From positions 1 to 33,595 of the forward strand of contig CBFICL010000012.1 of assembly GCA_965661165.1 (NCBI GenBank): a stretch of DNA of 33,595 nt. Direction: 5' to 3'. The notes beneath the pieces were generated by a model. That model made no database searches. It was not told where the DNA came from and saw only the letters and a program-made list of their open reading frames with translations. Made by a program: the position numbers and the translations under genes. Below are positions 1-8,963 of this stretch, piece by piece. Source of the DNA: Hepatobacter sp965661165 (GTDB taxonomy: Bacteria; Pseudomonadota; Alphaproteobacteria; Holosporales; Hepatobacteraceae). Every line of letters begins with the position of its first letter. The stretch's first letter is position 1.

Positions 1-1609
1 TCCATTTAGACACCACAGCCGCAATATCGCGGGGGTAGATGACCTCTTTCAGCAGAGCCGTCTCTTGTTCGCGTTCAGAGTTTTTGAGCTGGGCCTCCAG
101 GCCAGGAATGGTGCTATACAAAAGCTCGCTGGCCTTGCTCAAATCCCCCTCCCGCTGCACCCGCGCCAAATCATAACGTGCTTTCTCTAGTGATTCCTTC
201 AGCGACTGAATCTGACCAATCTGCGCTTTTTCTTCCTGCCATTCAGCGGTCATTTTTTTGATCTTGGGCTCGAGATCTTGAATTTCATCATTCAATGCAA
301 CCAGCCGCTTTTCAGATGCAGCATCTTTTTCTTTTTTCAGGGCCTCGTGTTCAATTTTGAGGTGAATCAGCTGACGCTCAAGATGATCCAGGGCTTCAGG
401 CTTTGAGTGCACCGACATTTTCAAACGAGAGGCGGCTTCATCCATAAGATCAATGGCTTTGTCAGGCAAGAAGCGCCCTTGAATATAACGCGCAGAAAGG
501 CGGGCAGCGGCCACAAGGGCGCTGTCTGAAATGCGCACCCCGTGGTGAAGCTCATATTTTTCTTTCAGCCCCCGCAAAATGGAAATGGCCGCTTCAACGG
601 TAGGCTCATCCACATACACAGTCTGAAATCGCCGGGCCAGGGCAGCATCTTTTTCGATATATTGCCTATACTCATCTAAGGTTGTAGCGCCGATACAGTG
701 AAGCTCCCCACGTGCCAGCGAGGGCTTGAGCATATTTGAGGCGTCCATCGCCCCATCTGTTTTGCCCGCCCCAATCAACGTGTGCAATTCATCAATAAAA
801 AGAATGATGGTGCCGTTGCTTTTTTTGATGGCTGTCAGCACAGCTTTGAGGCGCTCTTCAAACTCACCACGAAATTTGGCCCCCGCAATCAACGCGCCCA
901 TATCAAGAGAAATCAGCGTAATGTTGCGCAACGTGTCGGGCACATCGCCTTGCACAATTCTTTGGGCCAATCCTTCCACAATGGCAGTTTTCCCCACGCC
1001 TGGATCACCAATAAGAACGGGGTTATTTTTGGTGCGTCGCAACAACACCTGGATGGTGCGCCTGATTTCCTCATCCCGGCCAATGACAGGATCCAAACGC
1101 CCCTCACGGGCCATATCTGTGAGATTGGTTCCGTATTTGTTGAGTGCATCATAGGTCGACTCTGCATTTTCTGACGACACGTTGGCACCTCCTCTCATTT
1201 GCTTCAGGAATGTTTCTGTTTTTTCTGGCGTAAACCCCACCCGTTGCAGCACCTCTTGAGCGGGGCTCGGCACACGCAAAAGCGCCAAAAACAGGGTATC
1301 AAGGCTGATATAGTCATCACCATTTTTTTTAGCCAGCGCCTCTGCCTCTTTCAATACATGGGCAAGCGAGGATGACATATACACGGTGTCCCCCTCGCCC
1401 TGCACGGCGGGCAAAGCTTCAAGTGCTTTTTGCGTAAGTTTGGATAAATGAGCCACATCTATCGCTTCATGATGACACAAAGAACCTACCAAGGCATCTT
1501 CACTGTCTATGAATGATTGCAAAAGGTGAATAGGCACGAGGTGCTGATGCTTCAACCGACTGGCGATCAGATGCGCACTTTCCACCGTCACGCGGGCCTT
1601 TGAGGTCAT
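1..1609 (-). CDS. clpB: ATP-dependent disaggregase ClpB, N-terminal 536 residues (3' end outside the window)
   Basis: ClpB is a hexameric AAA+ chaperone that works with DnaK to pull apart protein aggregates in the cytoplasm. The minus-strand frame is open from an ATG at 1609 to the window edge, so only the first 536 or so of about 860 residues are present. In order I see the N-terminal Clp repeat domain (about 1-140), the first AAA+ module with Walker A GDPGVGKT and Walker B ILFIDELHTL, and the start of the long coiled-coil middle domain, which is rich in Lys/Glu. The middle domain is what separates ClpB from ClpA/ClpC. The second AAA+ module lies beyond base 1. It follows the DUF4167 gene by 46 bases on the same strand, so the two are probably co-transcribed. 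The family assignment is firm; the unseen half cannot be judged. Confidence 0.95.
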   Translation of the reverse strand, partial: MTSKARVTVESAHLIASRLKHQHLVPIHLLQSFIDSEDALVGSLCHHEAIDVAHLSKLTQKALEALPAVQGEGDTVYMSSSLAHVLKEAEALAKKNGDDYISLDTLFLALLRVPSPAQEVLQRVGFTPEKTETFLKQMRGGANVSSENAESTYDALNKYGTNLTDMAREGRLDPVIGRDEEIRRTIQVLLRRTKNNPVLIGDPGVGKTAIVEGLAQRIVQGDVPDTLRNITLISLDMGALIAGAKFRGEFEERLKAVLTAIKKSNGTIILFIDELHTLIGAGKTDGAMDASNMLKPSLARGELHCIGATTLDEYRQYIEKDAALARRFQTVYVDEPTVEAAISILRGLKEKYELHHGVRISDSALVAAARLSARYIQGRFLPDKAIDLMDEAASRLKMSVHSKPEALDHLERQLIHLKIEHEALKKEKDAASEKRLVALNDEIQDLEPKIKKMTAEWQEEKAQIGQIQSLKESLEKARYDLARVQREGDLSKASELLYSTIPGLEAQLKNSEREQETALLKEVIYPRDIAAVVSKW

Positions 1610-1655
1610 AGGCTCCACAGACAATTATCCTTTAACGCACAAGATTCCCTTGATT

Positions 1656-2144
1656 TTAATCGATTTCTTGTTTCTTTTTAAAGGTTTTTTTCACCACCCG
1701 CTTCACAGGAGGGCCCATCTTTACCGCGGGCGATCCATCTGCTTTTTCTTGATCCCCTTTGTCCGACACATCAGCGTCACCTGTCACAAAGGATGGCAAG
1801 GTATCAGAAGCTTGGCCCTCTTCTCGGGGTGAGGCCTCAAAAGAAGCGTGTTCCTCTTTCTCTTGATAAGCCATACCCTGATCGCCACCATGCTGGTTGC
1901 GCACTTGGGGTTTTGGCCCCCTTAACCCGGCATTCAAGCGCCTGTAATGTTCGGCATATTGAAAGAATGTCTCAGCCTCGATCAGATCTCGCTGCGAAAG
2001 GGCATCTTTGCCCAAGGACATATACCGATCCGTCAATTGTTGCGCACTGCCCCGCATTTTGCCGTTCGGGCCAACGCTTTCCAAAACACTGTCCCGAGAA
2101 AAACGTCCGCTACGATGACTTTGTCCACTCCTACGCATAGACAC
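1656..2144 (-). CDS. DUF4167 domain protein
   Basis: This 162-residue basic protein matches the alphaproteobacterial DUF4167 family in its first half. A short Arg/Ser-rich start is followed by a segment resembling the family core, with GPNGKMRGSAQQLTDRY and the helix SQRDLIEAETFFQYAEHYRR. The remainder is a low-complexity tail of charged and Pro/Lys residues ending in KKTFKKKQEID, probably disordered. The molecular function of the family is unknown; the basic ends suggest nucleic-acid contact, which is inference. In many alphaproteobacteria this gene sits just before clpB, as here. Two in-frame ATG codons lie at 2144 and 2138, and I cannot choose between them with confidence. Confidence 0.85.
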   Translation of the reverse strand: MSMRRSGQSHRSGRFSRDSVLESVGPNGKMRGSAQQLTDRYMSLGKDALSQRDLIEAETFFQYAEHYRRLNAGLRGPKPQVRNQHGGDQGMAYQEKEEHASFEASPREEGQASDTLPSFVTGDADVSDKGDQEKADGSPAVKMGPPVKRVVKKTFKKKQEID

Positions 2145-2245
2145 ATACTACTCCAGATAATTTTGAGAAATCCCAACCGCAGCAGTCAGTGTAACAGAGA
2201 AACCACGATCAAGAAACCCCCCTTGCTCAAAGCCGCGCCCACCAT

Positions 2246-2275
2246 ATTTATGTATCAAACTCAACCCCTTTCAAG
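2246..2275 (-). promoter_or_regulatory. candidate promoter for DUF4167-clpB, with a heat-shock-like -35
   Basis: On the minus strand, CTTGAAA at 2275-2269 is followed after 17 bases by ATAAAT at 2251-2246. TTGAAA-N17-ATAAAT fits a housekeeping promoter. The leading C also gives the CTTGAA core known for sigma-32-type promoters, which would suit a clpB operon. The -10 matches heat-shock consensus only partly. It would leave a leader of about 100 bases before the DUF4167 start. Confidence 0.35.
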
Positions 2276-2332
2276 CAATTCATGACTTTATGCGCTGTTT
2301 TTGCTATGTATGAAACATAATATAAAAAATAG

Positions 2333-2584
2333 ATGAATAGGGAGCATTTGGTGTACTATTTTTTTACGCTTGCCTTACTGGCTTTCTCACTGCACGCTAC
2401 ATTTTTGTGGGCAGCCCAAAAAAAAGCGTGTCCTGCTAACTGTCACAATCATTGCTTAGAACACAATATCGCTTGTCGCACCTCTGGCGGCACACAGTGT
2501 GGTCCAGATTATCAACACTGCGTGAAAGAGTGTGAGGCTTGTCATCGCCATCAGGCCACACAAAAACCTAAAAAATCCTTTTAA
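2333..2584 (+). CDS. small cysteine-rich secreted protein
   Basis: I do not recognise this 83-residue protein. It has a Sec-type N-terminus: a short polar start with one Arg, then a hydrophobic run of about 20 residues ending near LWAAQ, with likely cleavage around residues 27-28. The mature part of about 55 residues holds eight cysteines, two of them in ACPANCHNHC, plus several histidines and a basic tail. Even cysteine number and export suggest disulfides or a metal site in the periplasm. It lies 29 bases upstream of lpdA on the same strand, so it may share a transcript. The ATG at 2333 has no strong ribosome site. The steady hydrophobic-then-cysteine layout makes a chance ORF unlikely, but its function is open. 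Confidence 0.6.
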   Translation: MNREHLVYYFFTLALLAFSLHATFLWAAQKKACPANCHNHCLEHNIACRTSGGTQCGPDYQHCVKECEACHRHQATQKPKKSF

Positions 2585-2613
2585 GATGCTCTGTCCTTTG
2601 CTATAGAACCCTC

Positions 2614-3984
2614 ATGGTTGATCACGTTGACGTTGCCATTATTGGGGGTGGCCCTGGCGGTTACAGTGCCGCCATCAGGGCTGCAGAGCTGGGGTTGAAC
2701 GCGCTGTGCGTTGAGCGTGAAGCGTGGGGCGGCACGTGCCTTCATCGTGGATGCATTCCATCCAAAGCCTTGTTGCATCAAGCCCACGTTTTTTCTGAGG
2801 CACGCAGCCTCTCTGCCCATGGCATCAAGGTAGAAGGGCTCCCAGCGCCTTCGTCGCTACACAAAGCCAAAAAGAAAGATATGGAGACCCTCCATAAGGG
2901 ACTCCACAGCCTTATGACAAGCAAGGGGGTCACCCTGATGCACGGTGAAGGTTGCATTGAGGGTCCACAAAAACTGTGTGTCATCGCGAATGAACAAAAG
3001 ACGTCGATTCACGTCAACAAAGCCATCATCCTGGCCACGGGCTCGACGCCTTGGGTGCCTAAAGGTGTAAACCTTGGGAACCACATTTTATCCTCTGACG
3101 AGCTTTTATCTTTGGATCAAACCCCGCCCAGCCTCGTGATTGTGGGCGGTGGATATATTGGCCTTGAGTTGGGTCTTTTTTGGGCACGCATGGGGTCTTC
3201 GGTCACGATTTTAGAGGCGCAGTCTCGCCTTCTCCCCACATTTGATGACGAGATTGTGCGCGTGTTAACCCAATCGCTTCTGGCTGAAGGGCTCCAGCTT
3301 GTTTTTGACACATCTATGGTATCCATAGAAAACACAAAGGAAGGGGCACGTGTCCATGCCCAGTGCCACGGCAACCCTGTAACCTATGAAGCACACGATG
3401 TGGCGCTCGCGCTAGGGCGCAAACCCTTGCTTGAAGACAGCACGTGTGGCGAGCTCTCCCTCACCCGTGATAAACAGGGGCGCGTCATCGTCAATGACAC
3501 TTTTGAAACTAGCTGCCCCGGCGTGTATGCCATTGGCGATCTCATTCGAGGACCCATGCTGGCCCACAAGGCCGAAAAAGAAGGACGCACCCTGATAGAA
3601 AGACTGTGCGGCCAGCCCAGCCAGATCAATGAAGCCCTGATCCCTTCCGTCATTTACACAGACCCGCAGATTGCTTCCGTCGGGTTTGCGGCGCAAGAGC
3701 TTAAAAAGCATGATATCCCTTTTGTGCGAGGAAAGGCTTCTTTTGCGGCTAATGGACGCGCACTGGCTGCAGGCCATGGTGACGGCCTGCTTTTGATGCT
3801 TGCACACGCAGAAACCAAACATATTCTTGGCATTCATATTGTGGGCGCTCACGCGGAAACCCTGATCGGGGAAGGCATCCTGGCCATGAGCATGCAGGCA
3901 AAAGTTAACGACGTGGCCGCCACGATCCATGCCCACCCCACGTTCAATGAACTGTACCAGGACGCAGCGCGCCACCTGTCTTGA
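2614..3984 (+). CDS. lpdA: dihydrolipoyl dehydrogenase (E3)
   Basis: This flavoenzyme reoxidises the dihydrolipoyl groups of 2-oxoacid dehydrogenase complexes (pyruvate, 2-oxoglutarate) or the glycine cleavage system, passing electrons to NAD+. The 456-residue length is usual. The FAD-binding GGGPGG lies at residues 11-16, the redox disulfide GGTCLHRGC puts the pair at Cys42 and Cys47, the NAD-binding GGGYIGLELG is central, and a second FAD motif reads YAIGD. The C-terminal dimer domain has HAHPTFNE, which supplies the catalytic His-Glu pair. All key residues are present. The E1 and E2 partners are not in the window, so I cannot say which complex it serves. It heads a plus-strand run with the carboxypeptidase and tmk genes. 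Confidence 0.95.
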   Translation: MVDHVDVAIIGGGPGGYSAAIRAAELGLNALCVEREAWGGTCLHRGCIPSKALLHQAHVFSEARSLSAHGIKVEGLPAPSSLHKAKKKDMETLHKGLHSLMTSKGVTLMHGEGCIEGPQKLCVIANEQKTSIHVNKAIILATGSTPWVPKGVNLGNHILSSDELLSLDQTPPSLVIVGGGYIGLELGLFWARMGSSVTILEAQSRLLPTFDDEIVRVLTQSLLAEGLQLVFDTSMVSIENTKEGARVHAQCHGNPVTYEAHDVALALGRKPLLEDSTCGELSLTRDKQGRVIVNDTFETSCPGVYAIGDLIRGPMLAHKAEKEGRTLIERLCGQPSQINEALIPSVIYTDPQIASVGFAAQELKKHDIPFVRGKASFAANGRALAAGHGDGLLLMLAHAETKHILGIHIVGAHAETLIGEGILAMSMQAKVNDVAATIHAHPTFNELYQDAARHLS

Positions 3985-4121
3985 TAACATGTCCCCAGAC
4001 ACCCCCAGCGCAAGACTGGCAACGTTTCAGATTGCCGTCAGCATGGAGCGCATCATCTTTATCTTGTCAAATGCAACAATTTTTTCGACAATGCTTTTCA
4101 AAAGAGAGATATACACGCTTC

Positions 4122-5285
4122 ATGTTCGGCAAGCAACATCACAAAACTGTCTTGCAGGTTTTCATCATAGGTGTGACCTTTCTCTCTTCTGTGCGGTGTT
4201 TTGGCCATTTTTTCCCTCCCTTCCACACGCAAGCCAAGCAAGCTATTTTGTATGACATGGCGTCAGACATGGTACTGTTTGAAAAGAAGGCTGACGAGCG
4301 CATGGTGCCCTCTTCCATGACGAAGGCGCTTTTTGTCTATATTGTTTTTGAGAAAATGGCACGAGGCGAACTCTCTCCCCACACCTCTTTTCATGTAAGC
4401 AAGCGCGCCCGCAGTATGCAAGGCTCACGCATGTTTCTTGAAAAAGGAAGCGCGATCAAGGCCTCGGATCTTGTGCGCGGCATCATTGTCACCTCAGGAA
4501 ACGATGCCTGCATCACCCTGGAGGAAGGGCTATTTCCCATCCCTGAGTTAGCTGTCCAATTCATGAACCAGACGGCGCAAAAATTGGGCCTTCAGCAAAG
4601 CTTTTTTGTCAATACAACAGGCTGGCCTGATGCACGCCACTATTCCACCGCGCGGGATATCTTAACCGTCGGCATTCGCACCATTCGTGACTTCCCAGGC
4701 TATTATGCAGAATATTATGGTCAAAAAAGTCTCAAACATAACAAAATCACCCAATATAACCGCAACCCCCTTGTGCATAGAGACATGGGCGACGGACTCA
4801 AAACTGGCCTTACGGAAAAGGGTGGCTATGGCCTTTTAGGGTCAGCTAAACAAAAGGGGCGGCGCCTTGTGTTTGTTGTCAATGGCCTCAAAAGCGAAAC
4901 AACCCGGGCGCTCGCCTCTTTTTCTTTACTCAAATGGGGGTTTGAACATTTTCGAATCAAACGTCTTTTTTCAGCCTGTGATGTTGTGGGACAGATCCAT
5001 ATCTCCCAAGCGCGGCAGTACGCCATTCCCGTCACAACAAACAAAGACATTAACGTCACCTATCCCAAAGGTTTTGAAAAGGAAATCAAAACAAAAATAG
5101 AAACCCATGATGTTCAAGCACCCCTCAAAAAAGGCACGCAGGTGGCTTCGCTCGTGATTTATTCTCCAGGATTGACGCCCGCACGCACACCCCTCTTTTG
5201 CCAACATGATGTACGTGAAATCTCCTTTTTCCAAAAAACCTTACAGGCCATCAAAACCTTTTTGCTATCTTGGTTTAAGGTGTAA
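4122..5285 (+). CDS. D-alanyl-D-alanine carboxypeptidase, PBP5 (peptidase S11) family
   Basis: The enzyme trims the terminal D-Ala from peptidoglycan stem peptides in the periplasm. With the start at 4122 it has 387 residues. An uncharged stretch at about 9-28 acts as signal peptide. The three penicillin-binding motifs are complete: S65-M-T-K68 with the nucleophilic Ser, TSGND for the second, and LKTGLTEKGGYG for the third. The C-terminal end, FFQKTLQAIKTFLLSWFKV, looks like the amphipathic helix that anchors PBP5 enzymes to the inner membrane. The frame stays open back to 3981, but those residues precede the signal peptide and overlap lpdA, and an AGAGA-like ribosome site lies upstream of 4122, so I chose the later ATG. 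tmk follows after 3 bases. Alternative names are dacA, dacC and dacF. Confidence 0.9.
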   Translation: MFGKQHHKTVLQVFIIGVTFLSSVRCFGHFFPPFHTQAKQAILYDMASDMVLFEKKADERMVPSSMTKALFVYIVFEKMARGELSPHTSFHVSKRARSMQGSRMFLEKGSAIKASDLVRGIIVTSGNDACITLEEGLFPIPELAVQFMNQTAQKLGLQQSFFVNTTGWPDARHYSTARDILTVGIRTIRDFPGYYAEYYGQKSLKHNKITQYNRNPLVHRDMGDGLKTGLTEKGGYGLLGSAKQKGRRLVFVVNGLKSETTRALASFSLLKWGFEHFRIKRLFSACDVVGQIHISQARQYAIPVTTNKDINVTYPKGFEKEIKTKIETHDVQAPLKKGTQVASLVIYSPGLTPARTPLFCQHDVREISFFQKTLQAIKTFLLSWFKV

Positions 5286-5288
5286 AAG

Positions 5289-5939
5289 ATGACCAACATG
5301 CGCCCATCACGCACAAAAGGATGCTTTATCACCTTTGAGGGCGTGGATGGAAGCGGTAAAACGACGCAGATTGACGCCCTTAGCCAACACCTTCGTGAGC
5401 ACACCATCGACCACCTATGCACGCGCGAACCCGGAGGCACTCCTTTGGGCGAATCCTTAAGGGAAAAGCTTTTACATCACCCCCAAACAGCCCCCCTTAC
5501 CCAGGCTCTGTTGATGGCTGCTGCGCGCCATGAACATGTTCAGCACGTAATCCAGCCCGCGCTTGCCAAAGGAACGTGGGTGCTTTCTGATCGCTTTATG
5601 GACTCCACCACTGTCTATCAGGGGCATGTGCAAGGTGTGGATTTGGGGTTTCTGAGCACGCTCCATCAAGCGACGGTGGGGGGTGTGATCCCCGACATAA
5701 CATTTTTGATAACCCTGCCCATGACGTACCTTGAAACGCGACTCAACGCACGTCACAAAGACCACTATGATGATCAGCCTCTGGCTTTTCACGCGCACAT
5801 TCAAGAAGGCTTTGTGGCCCTGGCAGAAAAACACCCACAAAGATTTTGCATCATCGATGGCCACCAGGCCCCTGACCGCATCACACACAATATATGGCGC
5901 GCCATCCAACAGCGCTTCTCCCTTAAAGAAAGCTCCTAA
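5289..5939 (+). CDS. tmk: thymidylate kinase
   Basis: Tmk phosphorylates dTMP to dTDP with ATP, the last specific step of dTTP synthesis. The 216 residues match the family length. The P-loop GVDGSGKT lies at 18-25, followed by TREPGGTPLGE, which is the dTMP-contacting region, and LSDRFMDSTTVYQG with the conserved Asp-Arg. The coding region starts 3 bases after the carboxypeptidase stop and is followed within about 30 bases by a terminator, so it is the last gene of that transcript. In many alphaproteobacteria holB directly follows tmk in this cluster; here holB lies about 6.5 kb away on the other strand. Confidence 0.95.
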   Translation: MTNMRPSRTKGCFITFEGVDGSGKTTQIDALSQHLREHTIDHLCTREPGGTPLGESLREKLLHHPQTAPLTQALLMAAARHEHVQHVIQPALAKGTWVLSDRFMDSTTVYQGHVQGVDLGFLSTLHQATVGGVIPDITFLITLPMTYLETRLNARHKDHYDDQPLAFHAHIQEGFVALAEKHPQRFCIIDGHQAPDRITHNIWRAIQQRFSLKESS

Positions 5940-5968
5940 AAAACGCTGACCCCAAAAAAGATCGGTAT

Positions 5969-6001
5969 AAAAAAAGGGAGGCCCAAAGCCCCCTCTTTTT
6001 T
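5969..6001 (+). terminator. hairpin terminator after tmk
   Basis: An A-rich arm running into GGGAGGC and a second arm GCCCCCTC followed by six T residues can form an imperfect GC-centred hairpin with a U tract. It lies 30 bases after the tmk stop. Because the A and T flanks are symmetrical, it could also end the minus-strand gene whose stop is at 6021. Confidence 0.65.
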
Positions 6002-6020
6002 GATGAACGGCAACCTTTGC

Positions 6021-7742
6021 CTACGATTGCTTTTCTTGTGGATTCTTATTTTCTAGCCTCTTTTGGATCTTTTCTTGTATTGTTGTATGTAAGTTCTCAG
6101 CCCAATTGTCTTGTTCCCTATCGGCGTTTCGGACATGTTCTCTTACCGTAACCCAGTTGCTGTGCACCCAACCTGCCGTCAAGCTTACTCGATTACGATC
6201 ATAGTAAGTCAACAGATGGTTATACAGCGTTTGACTGTTCTCCAGCGCCGTCAAGGCACGAGGGTTGCTATCAAAATTATGCTTAACCTTTGCGCTCATG
6301 TACGTTCTTAGCTTATCACTGCCGAAGTAGTCGGCCTTTTCCCTGTTTTTCCCTGTAAGGCCTAATTTGACATACTCACGCACAAGCCTTTCCACATTAT
6401 AAGGCATTGATTTGAGCTTCCACATTGCCACGACGTTACCGTCTGAAACGGCATAAACAACCCGTCCTTCCGTGTCTTCTAATGGCTCTACATAGGAAAC
6501 CAAGTTTTCATACGCTCCTGATGTTATGTGACCATCTTGAAAATCAAAGTCAGACGAAGAAAGCGTGATAAGATCATCCATTTGTGTGACCCCCAGCCCA
6601 AAGCTTTTCAGCTTTTCTAGCGCTTCCTTTGGCGCAAGTGCGGCAAGACCTTCTCCTGAAGGCTTTTGCTCGGTGATGCCCACAAATTTGAAATAATCCC
6701 CCGCTTTCTCTTGCAGTTCGAGGTGCTCATCACCTTCTAAAATAGCTTCTGCAACCAAAGCACATTTGGATTCGCGTAAATAAGCTTTGATATCTTCCTT
6801 TTTTGTCTCTTTCCGGTCAAGAAGAGCTTCCCACATCGTGGCATACCTTTTGAGGTAACCATAAAGAGGAAATTCACCTTGATCATTTTTTCCCATAGCT
6901 TTGTAGACTGCATGATCGCAATCTTCTGTGATATGTCCGTCACGTACAATGAAAGATTTCTTCTTTGTAGAAAAACACCAAAAAAGCTGGCCATCCTTTT
7001 CAAAAGCACTTATATGCGCCGAGCTTCCCCCCTCTTTTTTCATGGGATAGATCTTAACATCACCATCAACTGAAGACAGATAGCCATTCCAATGATAGGT
7101 GAACTTTCGGAAAGATGAAGCTTGATGCAAAACGTTGCCATCTTTGTTCCTGATCTCCACAAAGCCACGTGGCATATCTTCCCAGAGGCTTTTGTTCAAG
7201 TACAGATCATCTTCCTTAAATTCAATTTTAGCTGATCTGTTATCATGTGAGCAATGCAACGCTAATTTTTTTTGAGGGTTGATATTCACAATAGAAAATG
7301 TGTTTTCACCCAATGTCACCTGCACCTCACTCGTTTTCTTGAGTAAATTTTGATCAAGCTCCCCCACATGTGCCCATGCTGCTTTCTTCATGTCCTCACG
7401 CACTAACTCTTGGAGTGTGTCTTTTAAGATTTTTTGCGTTTCTGAGCTTTGCTCTTGCATTGGACCACTTAAGCAAAGAGCTGCTTCCGCATATTTCTGT
7501 CGATCTTTATCGCTGGTTCTTTTGTCCCCTATCTCAGCAAGCTTTGCTTTCAATCTCTCCTTGTCTTCATCTGAAAGAGACGTAAGTTTTTTACTGCTTG
7601 CCAGATATTGACTTTGAAAGTCTTCTTTAGACAGTCCTGAGTTACCTAAAGCGATGTGTACACCGCACGGAACTGTCAAAAAAAAGGCGCATCCCAACAG
7701 AATCCACAGTTTTTTTGCATGAAACGTTTTCTTTAAAACCAT
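6021..7742 (-). CDS. large secreted protein of unknown family
   Basis: I do not recognise this 573-residue protein. A basic start followed by LWILLGCAFFLTVPCG forms a signal peptide with likely cleavage near residue 30-35. The body is mixed charged and soluble, without membrane segments. An N-terminal helical region of about 100 residues rich in Lys/Glu is followed by beta-rich stretches with several Trp and Tyr residues (WNGYLSSVDGDVKIYP, DGQLFWCFSTKKKSF), and a helical C-terminus ends in EKIQKRLENKNPQEKQS. The frame is open to 7769, but GGAAAGG lies before the ATG at 7742, so I prefer that start. Nothing downstream on the strand is tightly linked. It could be an exported host-directed or periplasmic protein; this is inference from the signal peptide alone. 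Confidence 0.75.
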   Translation of the reverse strand: MVLKKTFHAKKLWILLGCAFFLTVPCGVHIALGNSGLSKEDFQSQYLASSKKLTSLSDEDKERLKAKLAEIGDKRTSDKDRQKYAEAALCLSGPMQEQSSETQKILKDTLQELVREDMKKAAWAHVGELDQNLLKKTSEVQVTLGENTFSIVNINPQKKLALHCSHDNRSAKIEFKEDDLYLNKSLWEDMPRGFVEIRNKDGNVLHQASSFRKFTYHWNGYLSSVDGDVKIYPMKKEGGSSAHISAFEKDGQLFWCFSTKKKSFIVRDGHITEDCDHAVYKAMGKNDQGEFPLYGYLKRYATMWEALLDRKETKKEDIKAYLRESKCALVAEAILEGDEHLELQEKAGDYFKFVGITEQKPSGEGLAALAPKEALEKLKSFGLGVTQMDDLITLSSSDFDFQDGHITSGAYENLVSYVEPLEDTEGRVVYAVSDGNVVAMWKLKSMPYNVERLVREYVKLGLTGKNREKADYFGSDKLRTYMSAKVKHNFDSNPRALTALENSQTLYNHLLTYYDRNRVSLTAGWVHSNWVTVREHVRNADREQDNWAENLHTTIQEKIQKRLENKNPQEKQS

Positions 7743-7868
7743 CAAAACAACCTTTCCAAAAATGAACATAGTACAATAAGAACAATATGTAATTTTAACT
7801 TTTTTTGTAAAACTTTTTACAGATATTTGTTAAGCAATTGTTTTTTAATTTTTATCTAAAATAGACCG

Positions 7869-8855
7869 CTAACAACCGAAGGCATAAAACATCTTGGTAA
7901 TCCAAAAATAAAACGGGATGCCTGCAATGATGTTAAACGGGAAGGTCACGCCCAAGCTTAGGGGCATATAAAGGGACGGACTGGCTTCAGGCAGCGCGAT
8001 TTTGAGACACGCTGGTACCGCAATATAAGACGAGCTGGCGCACAAAATGCCAAACAAAAAGGCCGTACCTTGATCAAAGCCCATCAGCCAACATAACGTG
8101 ATGCCCACACACGCCCCCACCACAGGCATGTAAAGGCCAAAGGCAAAAAGAGCGGGGGTGATTTTCTTCATTTCATGAAATTTATGTGCCACCGACAGGC
8201 CCATTTCCAGCAGGAAAAGCGAGAGAACACCTTGAAAAGGATCCCCATAAAAAGCTTTGATCTTGGTAAACCCCGCTGATCCCGTGATAGACCCAATCAA
8301 AAAAGAACCCAGCAAAAGCACAATAGGCCCGCTGGAAAACACTTCCCGCAAAAGTTTTTTATTCATAGCAGACGAAAAGGTTTTGGTGTGATCTTTTTGC
8401 GCCATAAAGAGGCCCGAGAAAATTGCCGGCGCCTCCATCAGTGACAGCACAGCCACAAGACTGGTGGCATAAGGGATATGATAACGCTCTAAAAAAGAAG
8501 CTGCGGTGATAAACGTCACCACACTGACAGAACCATAGTGGGCAGAGACTGCTGCTGCATCTTTTTGCGATAAATGGGTGGTCAAATGCAACAGGTAAAA
8601 ACTGAAAAAAGGCCACAAAGCGCTCATCCCCACGCCCATAAAAATGAGCATAAAAGCGCCCGGATTGAGCGGGTTTTCCACAAAGGCGGCCCCCCCTTTA
8701 AGGCCAATGGCCACCATCAAATAAACCGATAACCCAAAAACCATCCCTTGAGGAAACTGAAAGTCTGAACGCACAAGCCCCACACCCACCCCCAAAAAGA
8801 ACAGCAGCGAAACAGGCGTCAAAAGATTATTCAATAACGTCCATTCAAATACCAT
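7869..8855 (-). CDS. SbtA-like sodium-dependent bicarbonate-type permease
   Basis: This 328-residue protein is almost entirely hydrophobic, with about ten predicted membrane segments, and resembles the SbtA/DUF897 family. Features include the N-terminal LLTPVSLLFFLGVGVGLVRSDFQFP, the GLSVYLMVAIGLKGG segment, and the central LLLEMGLSVAHKF, which fit the two-repeat layout of the family. SbtA of cyanobacteria imports bicarbonate with sodium. Outside cyanobacteria the substrate is generally unproven, so I give the family and not the substrate. A clear AAGGAGC ribosome site precedes the ATG at 8855. It lies between two secreted orphan genes on the same strand, about 100 bases from each. Confidence 0.85.
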   Translation of the reverse strand: MVFEWTLLNNLLTPVSLLFFLGVGVGLVRSDFQFPQGMVFGLSVYLMVAIGLKGGAAFVENPLNPGAFMLIFMGVGMSALWPFFSFYLLHLTTHLSQKDAAAVSAHYGSVSVVTFITAASFLERYHIPYATSLVAVLSLMEAPAIFSGLFMAQKDHTKTFSSAMNKKLLREVFSSGPIVLLLGSFLIGSITGSAGFTKIKAFYGDPFQGVLSLFLLEMGLSVAHKFHEMKKITPALFAFGLYMPVVGACVGITLCWLMGFDQGTAFLFGILCASSSYIAVPACLKIALPEASPSLYMPLSLGVTFPFNIIAGIPFYFWITKMFYAFGC

Positions 8856-8963
8856 GCATTCAGCTCCTTACATCCGACGGCCGCAGCAAAGACATGTCGT
8901 GCCTAGGGCGTGCTCCCTTTGCTATCCCGTCTTTTTACCACGAGTTGTCTGCGGTGACCATCC

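Noticed and set aside
726..1174. Plus-strand ORFs inside clpB
   Set aside because: Shadows of the clpB reading frame on the opposite strand.
3981..4121. N-terminal extension of the carboxypeptidase
   Set aside because: It would precede the signal peptide and overlap lpdA.
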